From the NCBI GenBank assembly GCA_027055255.1, contig JALUNK010000111.1, positions 1 to 32,364 of the forward strand: a stretch of DNA of 32,364 bases. Direction: 5' to 3'. The position numbers and the translations under genes were made by a program. Under the pieces are notes generated by a model, which did not search any database, had not been told where the DNA came from, and saw nothing but the letters and a program-made list of their open reading frames with translations. This document shows, piece after piece, positions 1 through 8,084 of this stretch. Positions within the stretch are counted from its first letter, which is position 1. Each line of letters begins with the position of its first letter. This DNA is from Ghiorsea sp. GTDB lineage: Bacteria; Pseudomonadota; Zetaproteobacteria; Mariprofundales; Mariprofundaceae.

Positions 1-668
1 CACAAGGTCCTGCTGGAACAAATGGTATTGATGGATTAAATGGTGCTGACGGTGCAGTTGGCCCTCAAGGTCCAATCGGTTTAACTGGCGCAACAGGTGC
101 TGCTGGCACAAACGGCATTGATGGTATCAACGGAACAAATGGTGCTGACGGTGCAGTTGGCGCTCAAGGTCCGGTCGGCTTAACTGGTGCAACTGGCCCG
201 CAAGGTCCTGCTGGAACAAACGGTGTTGATGGAGCGACTGGTGCTACTGGCGCTCAAGGTCCAATCGGTTTAACTGGTGCGACTGGCGCACAAGGTCCTG
301 CTGGCGCTCAAGGTCCAATCGGTCTGACTGGCGCTGCAGGAACAAATGGTACGGACGGTCTTAATGGAGCAACTGGCCCGCAAGGTCCTGCTGGTCCACA
401 AGGCCCTTCAGGTGCAATTGTATTCAATAACGGTGACATTATTGCTTGTTATACCGATCCCTTTGCTTTTAATACTCTAAACATTGGCGCATGTCGTTCT
501 GGTGTTCGCATGTTTAATACTGGTGCATTTGGTCCTTGCCTAGGTGAGGTAGTACCTACACCTGAACTATGCGGCGCATCTGGAGCAGGTAATAACATAG
601 ATGAAGACTGTGATGGCGTTGTGGACAACGGGTGTGTAGCTTCTGGCACAGGTTCTCTAGGCATTTAA
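1..668 (+). CDS. Collagen-like protein with C-terminal MopE-like metal-binding module (5' end missing)
   Basis: The reading frame is open from the window edge and stops with TAA at 666-668. The visible part has 45 uninterrupted Gly-X-Y triplets (6-410), rich in [18 protein letters not shown] and GAD, the pattern of bacterial collagen-like stalks that form triple helices. An 85-residue C-terminal part follows with six cysteines. It resembles the module CYTGP..G.C..G...C....G.C.GEV.P..E.C...D.DCDG.VD.GC known from MopE-type and myxobacterial surface proteins; here the last piece reads [12 protein letters not shown], an acidic, probably cation-binding loop. The cysteine usually found after the second one is replaced (GVRMF). 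No sortase motif or membrane anchor is present at the C-terminus, so the anchor or secretion signal must be in the missing N-terminus. It is probably extracellular. It lies 31 bases before a secreted DUF11 protein on the same strand. The function is inferred; the domain reading is fairly secure. Confidence 0.8.
   Translation, partial: QGPAGTNGIDGLNGADGAVGPQGPIGLTGATGAAGTNGIDGINGTNGADGAVGAQGPVGLTGATGPQGPAGTNGVDGATGATGAQGPIGLTGATGAQGPAGAQGPIGLTGAAGTNGTDGLNGATGPQGPAGPQGPSGAIVFNNGDIIACYTDPFAFNTLNIGACRSGVRMFNTGAFGPCLGEVVPTPELCGASGAGNNIDEDCDGVVDNGCVASGTGSLGI
6..410 (+). repeat. Imperfect tandem repeats encoding Gly-X-Y
   Basis: The collagen-like coding stretch is repetitive at the DNA level as well as the protein level. 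A 24-base block is identical at 39-62 and 138-161, 99 bases (11 triplets) apart. A block beginning caaggtccaatcggttta occurs at 66 and 254 and, with changes, at 309. Such repeats can change length by slippage or recombination, so stalk length may vary between strains. They are also prone to misassembly. Confidence 0.75.
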
Positions 669-699
669 GTATATCTTGTCGCCCAAACTCATAACTTAA

Positions 700-2676
700 A
701 TGCATTCATTTAAATATTTCGTTTTGGTGTTCTACTTTATGGCTCCAAATGCTGTATGGGCAGCTGCTACGCCTGGTGCTACGAACCCATTAAACACAAG
801 TGCATTATGGTACGAAAAATCAGGTCATATCAATTCACTCAGTATTGGAGGTAGCCTAAGGGTAGCCAAGGATCCATATACTAGGACTTTAGCCAACTAT
901 AATGATCCGTGCAATGTGAATCTTACTTCGACTGCCAACTTGGGGCAGGCTATGCGAAACCCACTGGACACTGTAAACTTAGGTCTACCTGCTGGTTCAA
1001 CTGTGTTGAAGGCCTTCTTATACTGGGCTGGCGATTACGATCCAGACCCTGCCATCCCTCTCAATTACAACACAATTCCTCCTGGAGCTGATCCAATTTG
1101 GCAAGCATCAACGTCTACAGCACCTGATTATATTGTCACTCTTAATGGACAAGCTATAACATCTATAAAAAACATGGAGCATAGCTTCCTCCTTTCAAAC
1201 ACATTTTTTCAAGGAGGTTCACATGTGTTTAATTTCTTCGGTGGGTATGCCAATGTTACTACACTAGTTGCAGCCGCAGGGAATGCCCCTTATACATTCG
1301 GTGGACTCACAGTAAACACAAGAGGAAATCATTGCATTGCAAAAGCTGTCCTTGCAGGCTGGGCACTTCATGTAATTTATAAAAATCCTGCAGAACCTTT
1401 TCGTGTAATTAAGCTTTATGATGGCTTTGAAATATATCGCGATTGGAATATATTGATTACACCTAATGGTTTTACAACTCCCACTATACCAAAAGGTAAA
1501 CTGGTGGTCACCACATGGGAAGGTGATGAATTTAATTCAGGAACCATTACCTTCAACGAAAATTTAAAAATCAATGTCTTTCCATCACCAACCCCGACAG
1601 TTCCACTTTCAGGCCCTCTGAACCCTCTTATAGATTCCGCTACTTTCCTACCCAATCAATTCAATGGCACTGTGAATACCACCAGCCCGACATTTCCACT
1701 GGTAATCCCAAGCTCCACGTCAAGTGTGGGTGCTCCTCCTGCCCCTTGGGGGGTGGACGTTGACCACTACGATATATCTGCACAACTGACTCCGGGGCAA
1801 ACCAGCTTAACCACTGAATACAGTTCAGGGGCAGACTTGGTGATTTTAAGTTCCGAAATGATCGTTGTTGAAAATGCTCCTTTCGCTGATTTAGCTATTT
1901 CCAAAACGCATGTTGGTAATTTTGGTGTGGGTGTTCCCAATAACTATACACTTACTGCAAGTAATGTTGGCACAGGTACCAGCTTGCTTGATGAACCAGG
2001 CCCTATCACTGTGGTTGACACCTTGCCTGCGGGTCTAAACTATGTAGCTGCATCAGGAACAGGTTGGACATGTTCATTTGCTGGCACATTAAGCTGTTCG
2101 CATCCTGGGCCGCTTGTGAAAGGAAGCTCTTTACCTCCTATCACTTTAACCGTCAATGCACCAGCCATAGGCACGGTAACCAACACGGCAACGGTATCAG
2201 GTTCATTGGTTGATAACCTTGTACTCAATAACACGGCAAGCGATGTCACCAATATTATCCATTTGCCCAGTCTTACCGTACTTAAATCTGCAGGTGCTGC
2301 AACAGCTAACCCTGGTGCTGTTATTAATTATACAGTTCAGGTGAACAATACAGGAACTGGCGCTGCAATCAGTGTTAGCCAAGATGATAGGTTGAGTCCA
2401 TACACAGCCTTCGGTGTTGACTGTATGCCAGCAACAGTGGCTCAACCAACACCACATACCATTACATTCACGGATGGCGTGCCCACATCAGCACTAACCA
2501 TTGGCGCACCTTTATTTTCTAATGATGGTGGCACAACCTTTGCCTATGTCCCTCCAGCTTTGGGTGGTGGCGTATGTACTTTTGACCCCAACATTACAAA
2601 CTTCAGACTACCATTAACGGGAACCATGCCAGCTTCAGGGCAATATTTCTTAACCTACCAAGCACAGGTGAAATAA
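700..2676 (+). CDS. Secreted DUF11-repeat surface protein
   Basis: A 658-residue protein with an N-terminal signal peptide; the hydrophobic stretch ends in VWAAA near residues 20-24. A TAA stop lies directly before the ATG in the same frame (697-699), so translation cannot start further upstream. Residues about 25-390 are Gly/Asn/Thr-rich and are not a family I can name; they include a segment with YWAGDYDPDP. From about residue 400 there are two DUF11-type beta-sandwich repeats. The first starts ADLAISKTHVGN and includes VDTLPAGLNYV and TNTATVSG; the second starts PSLTVLKSAGAA and includes YTVQVNNTGTG. DUF11 repeats occur in large cell-surface and extracellular proteins. No C-terminal anchor is visible. 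The gene follows the collagen-like gene by 31 bases, so the two are probably co-expressed. No strong ribosome-binding site is seen. The substrate or partner is unknown. Confidence 0.75.
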   Translation: MHSFKYFVLVFYFMAPNAVWAAATPGATNPLNTSALWYEKSGHINSLSIGGSLRVAKDPYTRTLANYNDPCNVNLTSTANLGQAMRNPLDTVNLGLPAGSTVLKAFLYWAGDYDPDPAIPLNYNTIPPGADPIWQASTSTAPDYIVTLNGQAITSIKNMEHSFLLSNTFFQGGSHVFNFFGGYANVTTLVAAAGNAPYTFGGLTVNTRGNHCIAKAVLAGWALHVIYKNPAEPFRVIKLYDGFEIYRDWNILITPNGFTTPTIPKGKLVVTTWEGDEFNSGTITFNENLKINVFPSPTPTVPLSGPLNPLIDSATFLPNQFNGTVNTTSPTFPLVIPSSTSSVGAPPAPWGVDVDHYDISAQLTPGQTSLTTEYSSGADLVILSSEMIVVENAPFADLAISKTHVGNFGVGVPNNYTLTASNVGTGTSLLDEPGPITVVDTLPAGLNYVAASGTGWTCSFAGTLSCSHPGPLVKGSSLPPITLTVNAPAIGTVTNTATVSGSLVDNLVLNNTASDVTNIIHLPSLTVLKSAGAATANPGAVINYTVQVNNTGTGAAISVSQDDRLSPYTAFGVDCMPATVAQPTPHTITFTDGVPTSALTIGAPLFSNDGGTTFAYVPPALGGGVCTFDPNITNFRLPLTGTMPASGQYFLTYQAQVK

Positions 2677-2757
2677 CGCTTTAACCTGTCATTTCGACCA
2701 TGGTGGACTAATCTTATAGCAGCAATCCAACTAGGACAGACAATAATATGCAAAGCA

Positions 2758-4323
2758 TTAACTCAACCGCTTCTGCTGCCTCTTATTCTGCCCCTGAACC
2801 ACCGTATTTTTTTGCTGGTCTAAAAAGACTTTTTTACCTGTTTCAGCATAGGCAAAAGGTTTAAGAAAGTTGGGAACCTTTCGACCTTCAAGTTTTAATA
2901 AGTCTTTTAATAACAAAAGAGCAACCTCTTCTTCCTCAGCACCTTGCACTTGGACACGATAATCAAATAAAAACTTAGCTAACCTTTCCAGTGATATTTT
3001 CCAAGTGCTATTGGATTGCGCATACACCCACAATGAAAAAGCAAAAAAATGTGTAAATACATCACCATCTTGAAGCCAAAGCTGCGGAACGCTCTGTTTA
3101 AAATTCCCGCTATTATAATACAAGTTCCAAAAGCGTGCGAACCGCTTCATCTTTTGAATATCTTCAAAACTAAGCTGCTTATTCTGTAAAATATCATAAG
3201 GTGGCACATCAGAGTAGACCATGCCATACACATCATCATGTCTTTCTAACGTTGTGCCTGCCAATTTTTTAAGAATACCAATTTGTATTTCCGCAGCCGA
3301 CATGGATACGAGCTTATTTAACCCCTGCCCAAAACTTTGAAGCGTCTCCCCTGGTAGACCAACAATCAAATCCAAATGCATATGTGCTGAAGTTTTATGC
3401 TCTAAAAAAGCAATATTTTGTTCAATCTTATCCATCTTAAGGTTACGCTGAATGCGTTTTGCCACATCTAAGTTCAGCGTTTGAATGCCAATCTCTAATT
3501 GTAATGAAGCTGGTTTAAACTGGCTCATCCGCTGACGCAGAGCCTCAGGGAAATGGTCTGGAATAACTTCAAAGTGAACAAAATACGTTTCATTCTTTGA
3601 TAAAAAGAAATCCAACAGCTTGGTTGCAAATTTAATATTCAAATTAAATGTACGGTCAATGAATTTAAAGTTTCGCACGCCGCGTTGCCACAACTTTTCT
3701 AAAGCACTTAAAAAGTGTTCAGCATCAAAATTGCGTACTTTCTCATCCAAAGACGATAAGCAAAACTCACATTGAAACGGGCAGCCACGAGAAGCTTCCA
3801 CATAAATATAACGGTTTGCCACATCCTCAACCGTATAATAATCATAGGGCATCACAATATCTTCAATCGCAGGCAATGCTGCTTTAATCAAATGCTCCGT
3901 AGGCGCTAGATCACTTTGAATAGCTTTGACCAACTGGTAAAAAGCCAAGTCACCTTCACCTTGTACGATATAATCAGCCCCATCAAATTTGACACGCATG
4001 GGCGAATAACTTACTTCAGGACCACCAAGGATGATAATGGTGTTGGGTGATACCTTTTTGAGCGTATGTACAAGCTCTGCACACTGTTGAACATTCCAAA
4101 TATACACACCCAAACCAATGATACTTGGCTTTTGCGCAAGTATCTGCTCAGCAACATCTTGAATTTGGTCATTAATCGTAAACTCTTGGATGGATGTGAC
4201 CTTTTGTAGCTCCTGCATATTGGCATATAAATAGCGCAAACCAATAGAGCTATGCACATAACGCGCATTTAGAGTGATCAATACAATGTTTTCCTGTCTC
4301 ATCTTCTTAAGAAACCTAGTCAT
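2758..4323 (-). CDS. B12-binding-domain radical SAM protein (DUF4080 type)
   Basis: A 521-residue protein. Residues about 11-140 form a Rossmann-like cobalamin-binding-type domain (VLITLNARYVHSS, later SIIGLGVYIWN, IIILGGPEVSY, DYIVQGEGDLAF). The radical SAM cluster motif follows as C181-x3-C185-x2-C188 in RGCPFQCEFC, which would bind a [4Fe-4S] cluster and S-adenosylmethionine. Further TIM-barrel elements include KFIDRTFN and DLIVGLPGET. The C-terminal third matches the DUF4080 extension of this subfamily, whose substrate is not established. The protein is cytoplasmic. An alternative start at Met8 (4302) would remove only a short basic tip, and neither start has a clear ribosome-binding site. 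The gene stands alone, divergent from the cNMP-domain gene and convergent with the DUF11 gene. I am confident of the superfamily but not of the reaction. Confidence 0.85.
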   Translation of the reverse strand: MTRFLKKMRQENIVLITLNARYVHSSIGLRYLYANMQELQKVTSIQEFTINDQIQDVAEQILAQKPSIIGLGVYIWNVQQCAELVHTLKKVSPNTIIILGGPEVSYSPMRVKFDGADYIVQGEGDLAFYQLVKAIQSDLAPTEHLIKAALPAIEDIVMPYDYYTVEDVANRYIYVEASRGCPFQCEFCLSSLDEKVRNFDAEHFLSALEKLWQRGVRNFKFIDRTFNLNIKFATKLLDFFLSKNETYFVHFEVIPDHFPEALRQRMSQFKPASLQLEIGIQTLNLDVAKRIQRNLKMDKIEQNIAFLEHKTSAHMHLDLIVGLPGETLQSFGQGLNKLVSMSAAEIQIGILKKLAGTTLERHDDVYGMVYSDVPPYDILQNKQLSFEDIQKMKRFARFWNLYYNSGNFKQSVPQLWLQDGDVFTHFFAFSLWVYAQSNSTWKISLERLAKFLFDYRVQVQGAEEEEVALLLLKDLLKLEGRKVPNFLKPFAYAETGKKVFLDQQKNTVVQGQNKRQQKRLS

Positions 4324-4416
4324 TCATGAACTAATAGCCTAGAATTAATTGTATTCGTGACTTATTATCGTCAGGATTGAGTATGTGGACGTTTGATGCC
4401 CCCAAAAGGAGAGCTT

Positions 4417-5721
4417 GTGCCAGAAGAGAAAAAACTAGAGAAGCAACTTGTTCAGGCATTAAAAAAGTCCGCTGTTCGTACGCTTACAGACACTGCTGCC
4501 ATTAAATTTCTAGCCAACATAAACAAGCTCCAAACAAAGAATAAACAACGAGATGCCGCCGCCCACTATGCAGCCTTAGCGCTTGTCATTGAAAAGAATG
4601 CTAGCCTAGCCCTACAGGCCGCAAAAGGTTATCAAAAGGCTAAAGCTCCAGATGCAGCTTCTCGCTGGTTTCTTATCACAGCAGAACGGTATGCAAATAG
4701 TATGGAAACATCAAAATCTGTAGCAGCCTTGCGCATGTATAGCCATTTGCAACCTGAAGACAAAAGTAATCCAAAACGTATTTATGATTTATGCTTGCAG
4801 CATGGTGCCAATGAAGACAACCCTCCATCCATCTTGGTGGACGATGCTGACATAGCAGGCGGAAAACTTCTCGCCAATGACTTTTTTAAAACGTTTGATA
4901 GTTCACATTTTGATGACTTACTTAAAAACTTAACTTTCCATAAATTCAAGGATGGGCATGTTATTACAAAAATGGGAGAAGAGGCTTCTTCATTGTACAT
5001 CGTGATAAGCGGTGCTGTTTCTGGTTATTTAAGGCTAAACAATAAGCGTACTTATTTAGGCGAGGTGGATGAGAATGGCATTTGTGGCGAAACAGCATAC
5101 TTCACTGGTGGTCTCCGCACTGCTGAAATGATTGCCAAAGGTGATACTGAAGTGTTTGAACTTCCCTACCATCTTTTGGATAGATTCAAGACAGAACTTC
5201 CATCATTTAACCAAAAGATTGAAAAGTTATACCGCAATCGAATGTTGGTAAAACAACTGGCACTGACTCCTTTGTTTGAAGGTGTTCGTGCCCATTGCCG
5301 TGAATGGATTGCCACAAAAATGAAACCATATAAAGTTAAAGCTGGGCAAACCTTATTCAAGCAAAATGATAAATCTTTAGACCTTTACCTTGTACGCTGC
5401 GGTAAACTGTCTGTCTGCATGGATGTTGCCGGTACAGACCGATTGATCAAAACGGTTGAAACTTGTGGTATTGTTGGTGAAACAGCTATTATTGCGAATA
5501 AGCGGCGTACTGCCTCAGTTCGTGCAGTTACCGATTGCATTGTTATGAAGCTAGAAAGCACAGATTACGAAACATTTTACGCAGGCAGTGAACCTATTAG
5601 AAATATTCTTAAAGAAATTCAGAAAAAACAAGTCTATGAAACCTTTGATTTGATGAGAAACATCAAACATGTTGAAGGTGATGATACATGCGAAATTCTA
5701 ATTAAGGACACCTGGTCATAA
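4417..5721 (+). CDS. Protein with two tandem cyclic-nucleotide-binding domains
   Basis: I chose GTG at 4417 because AGGAG (4407-4411) lies five bases upstream; in-frame TTG (4393) and ATG (4396) starts have no such site. The product is 434 residues. Residues 1-130 are helical and alanine-rich, resembling TPR-like repeats. Two CRP-type cNMP-binding domains follow (about 160-270 and 285-395). Each keeps a phosphate-binding cassette: GICGETAYFTGGLRTAE and GIVGETAIIANKRRTASV, with the conserved Gly-Glu and Arg. There is no helix-turn-helix, kinase, transport or enzymatic domain, so it is not a standard CRP/FNR regulator. It may be a ligand-responsive adaptor. There is no signal peptide or membrane segment, so it is probably cytoplasmic. 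It is a single gene, convergent with the antiporter gene, with 12 bases between the stops. Confidence 0.8.
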   Translation: MPEEKKLEKQLVQALKKSAVRTLTDTAAIKFLANINKLQTKNKQRDAAAHYAALALVIEKNASLALQAAKGYQKAKAPDAASRWFLITAERYANSMETSKSVAALRMYSHLQPEDKSNPKRIYDLCLQHGANEDNPPSILVDDADIAGGKLLANDFFKTFDSSHFDDLLKNLTFHKFKDGHVITKMGEEASSLYIVISGAVSGYLRLNNKRTYLGEVDENGICGETAYFTGGLRTAEMIAKGDTEVFELPYHLLDRFKTELPSFNQKIEKLYRNRMLVKQLALTPLFEGVRAHCREWIATKMKPYKVKAGQTLFKQNDKSLDLYLVRCGKLSVCMDVAGTDRLIKTVETCGIVGETAIIANKRRTASVRAVTDCIVMKLESTDYETFYAGSEPIRNILKEIQKKQVYETFDLMRNIKHVEGDDTCEILIKDTWS

Positions 5722-5733
5722 CAAAATAGAAAA

Positions 5734-6693
5734 TTACGCCTGAAGATACAGCATATATAGATAACCCAAATAACCCGAAAGCAACAGCCCCCCTTCAATT
5801 CGACTTATACGTCCCGCACCCCGAACACCATACATAACAGCCAATAGCACAGCGGTAAAAATAAACATCACAGGCATATCTCGTGTCCAAGTGTTTACGT
5901 CAAAGGTACCTGGTGCTACCAAAGCAGGCATCGATAATACCGCAAGAATATTAAACATATTGGAGCCAATCACGTTACCAATCGCAAGCTCTGCTTCATT
6001 TTTAAGTACGCTCACAATAGATGCAACCAATTCTGGTAAACTTGTACCAATCGCAACAATAGTTAACCCAATCACCAAGTCACTCACACCCAGTAAAGTT
6101 GCAATATTTACCGCTCCCCACACCACCATCTTTGAGCTAGCCAACAACACAATTAAACCGATCATAAACCATATAACAGATGATTTCATACTGGCATTCA
6201 CACAAATCTTATCTTCGAATTCTGCTTCCAAAACAGCATTGCGCTCTTGAAGACCTAAGCGAAGCAACCAAAGCACCAATAAAACCAAAGCTAGCAAAAG
6301 AATAAAACCATCCATCTGCGATAAAATACCATCCATCATCAAAACAGCCGCTAAACCCATGATGCCTAATAATACGGGGAATTCTCGCTTAAGCACCTTG
6401 GACTGCACAGCAAGTGGTGCTATCAAAGCTGTTACCCCAAGCACTAGCCCAATATTGGCAATATTTGAACCCAAAGCATTCCCAATACCTAAATTATTAT
6501 TACCATCCAACGCAGCTAAAAGTGAGACCAACATTTCAGGCAATGATGTACACAGACTTACAATAGTCAGTCCAATCACGATGGGAGGAACGTGAAAGTT
6601 TTTAGCAATACCCGAAGCACCATCAACAAACTTATCGGCACTCCAAACCAATAGGCACATACCGATGATGACGACTACACTGGCAAGTAACAT
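5734..6693 (-). CDS. Calcium/sodium antiporter, CaCA family (YrbG-like)
   Basis: An inner-membrane exchanger of about 319 residues with roughly ten hydrophobic segments, the size of bacterial YrbG-type members. It has the two inverted alpha-repeats of the family. The first is GLTIVSLCTSLPE followed by GNALGSNIANIGLVLG; the second is GLTIVAIGTSLPE followed by GNVIGSNMFNI. The Glu of each TSLPE and the Asn of GSN are the cation-coordinating positions in this family. In the first repeat a Cys replaces the usual Gly before TSLPE. I chose ATG at 6693 because GAGGGG lies five bases upstream; an in-frame GTG at 6699 would overlap that site. The family exchanges Ca2+ for Na+ or H+; specificity cannot be read from sequence. 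The gene is monocistronic. Confidence 0.9.
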   Translation of the reverse strand: MLLASVVVIIGMCLLVWSADKFVDGASGIAKNFHVPPIVIGLTIVSLCTSLPEMLVSLLAALDGNNNLGIGNALGSNIANIGLVLGVTALIAPLAVQSKVLKREFPVLLGIMGLAAVLMMDGILSQMDGFILLLALVLLVLWLLRLGLQERNAVLEAEFEDKICVNASMKSSVIWFMIGLIVLLASSKMVVWGAVNIATLLGVSDLVIGLTIVAIGTSLPELVASIVSVLKNEAELAIGNVIGSNMFNILAVLSMPALVAPGTFDVNTWTRDMPVMFIFTAVLLAVMYGVRGAGRISRIEGGLLLSGYLGYLYMLYLQA

Positions 6694-6828
6694 ATCCACC
6701 CCTCACTTTTATTTGTAGCTGAATTCTAACCACACCATAAAGAAATGCGACCTTCATCATAAAACACGCTTGAATCATTGCCTATCATGCTGCATCCTTG
6801 CCCTTCGTTAGATTGGGAGGGGTCACCT

Positions 6829-7500
6829 ATGGACGCAAATACACTATACGCTGCACGCCGCAATATGGTTGAATATCAAATTCGTTGTTGTAAAATTTTA
6901 GAACCAAATTTGATTGATCTATTGATGGATTCACCGCGTGAAAAATATGTGCCCGAACATGTGCAAAGCCTTGCCTACATGGAAGGATCCGTACCACTTC
7001 CTGAAAAACAAGAAATGCTCACCCCTTTACAGGAAGCGCAAATTCTTCAAGCTCTTAATCTACAAGGTTCTGAGCGTGTGCTAGAAATTGGTACAGGCTC
7101 TGGATATCTAACATCGCTATTGGCACTACTATCAGACTCAGTTGTAAGCTGTGAGATTCATGAAGCATTAGTAAGCCTTGCTCAACAGAACTTGAAAGAT
7201 AATGGTATTGATAGAGCTAAGGTTGTTCATGTCAATGCCATGAATGCTGATGCAGTTTCCGATGCCAACGTGGGTAAAGACTTTGATGTTATTATTATAG
7301 GTGCATCCATTGAAAAAATACCAGCTCACATCCAAGCATTACTGGCTGAGAAAGGGCAAATTATTGCCTTTGTTGGCGCTGATATTGTCACGCTAGAACA
7401 CTACCAAGTTGATGGTATGAATATTTCCAAAACAGGTATCACTGAAACACGGTTATTACCCATTGAGGGCGTAACAGTGGAACGTGAATTCGTTTTCTAA
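6829..7500 (+). CDS. PCMT-like (protein-L-isoaspartate O-methyltransferase family) protein
   Basis: ATG at 6829 is preceded by GGGAGGGG six bases upstream; an in-frame TTG 51 bases earlier lacks a site and adds a non-conserved tip. The 223-residue product begins with the family signature ARRNMVEYQIR and continues PREKYVPEHVQSLAY. The SAM-binding motif I is VLEIGTGSGY (about 84-93), followed by the acidic motif II region VSCEIHEALV. The segment that in true PCMT carries the isoaspartyl-binding PxxxxxTISQP motif here reads EKQEMLTPLQEA, so repair activity is doubtful. Similar degenerate members are found beside tolC in alphaproteobacteria. It is cytoplasmic. The neighbours (divergent antiporter, convergent cytochrome) give no functional clue. 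I am confident it is a SAM methyltransferase fold but not of its substrate. Confidence 0.8.
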   Translation: MDANTLYAARRNMVEYQIRCCKILEPNLIDLLMDSPREKYVPEHVQSLAYMEGSVPLPEKQEMLTPLQEAQILQALNLQGSERVLEIGTGSGYLTSLLALLSDSVVSCEIHEALVSLAQQNLKDNGIDRAKVVHVNAMNADAVSDANVGKDFDVIIIGASIEKIPAHIQALLAEKGQIIAFVGADIVTLEHYQVDGMNISKTGITETRLLPIEGVTVEREFVF

Positions 7501-7520
7501 AGACCTTTATTTAACGAAAT

Positions 7521-8072
7521 TTAGTATAACCTATCGGGAACAAAACGATTCCCACGCTTAAAGAAATCAGGGATACGTGCATCCATTCGATTAAACTTTC
7601 CTTGCAATGCTTGGTGATGACAGGCATTACAACGTGCAATTGTTTTTACTTTTGCGTTCATAGCAACCATATGCGGCTTAACCAAATCATGCATGAGTTT
7701 AAAATACGTTGTACCACTAACACGTAAGGGTGTTTCTTGCTTACCCAATAAGCCCAACATTGATTTTGCATAGCGGCCATCATTATGTTCGGCAGCATTG
7801 CGTTCCAAATAGGCTGTAACTTGCTGTTTTACCTCTTTGCTAACCTCAGCATTGTCACCAAAATGGTTGGATAAGTCAGACATTATTTTCTTCCAAGATC
7901 GAGCTGGTAGCATACTTGGTGCATAAGCCATATGACATGATGCACATTCTTTATCATACACTGCGCTCTTTTCTTTAGCTTGCACATCAATACGTACCCG
8001 CTCTTCTGCAACACCCGTTGTAGCAGTAGCTAACCATACAATGATAAACAGCACCATCGATTTTACGTTCAT
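7521..8072 (-). CDS. Periplasmic diheme cytochrome c (DHC family)
   Basis: The 183-residue product (ATG at 8072, AAGG eight bases upstream) has a Sec signal peptide (MNVKSMVLFIIVWLATATTG, cleavage near residue 22). It has two c-type heme sites: CASCH (43-47) and CNACH (148-152). Surrounding residues HMAYAPSMLPARSWKKIM and NHFGDNAEV are diagnostic of the dihaem cytochrome c (DHC) family, members of which reduce a monoheme c-type protein in some proteobacteria. It is probably a soluble periplasmic electron carrier. It is clearly paralogous to the gene immediately upstream, sharing the heme spacing and the segments LMHDLVKP and ARCNACH. It is the last gene of the ftsE-ftsX-CPBP-cytochrome run, 12 bases after its paralogue, and is convergent with the methyltransferase gene 20 bases away. 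A TTG at 8078 is a possible earlier start. The redox partner is unknown. Confidence 0.88.
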   Translation of the reverse strand: MNVKSMVLFIIVWLATATTGVAEERVRIDVQAKEKSAVYDKECASCHMAYAPSMLPARSWKKIMSDLSNHFGDNAEVSKEVKQQVTAYLERNAAEHNDGRYAKSMLGLLGKQETPLRVSGTTYFKLMHDLVKPHMVAMNAKVKTIARCNACHHQALQGKFNRMDARIPDFFKRGNRFVPDRLY

Positions 8073-8084
8073 TATCAAATCCTT

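Noticed and set aside
6-410. Repetitive DNA considered as a CRISPR or satellite array
   Set aside because: The repeats are imperfect, contiguous and in frame as Gly-X-Y codons, so they are explained by a collagen-like protein.
2677-2757. Gap between convergent DUF11 and radical SAM genes examined for a terminator
   Set aside because: No hairpin with a U-tract was found; only a short CCATGG palindrome.
4383-4505. Short + strand frame (40 codons) from an ATG with AGGA upstream, overlapping the cNMP-domain gene start
   Set aside because: It lies in another frame than the clearly real gene, its product is Arg/Cys-rich without any recognisable feature, and the GTG at 4417 has the better ribosome-binding site.
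6694-6828. Divergent gap between antiporter and PCMT-like genes examined for promoters
   Set aside because: No pair of -35 and -10 boxes with normal spacing was convincing by eye; only the ribosome-binding sites at each end are clear.
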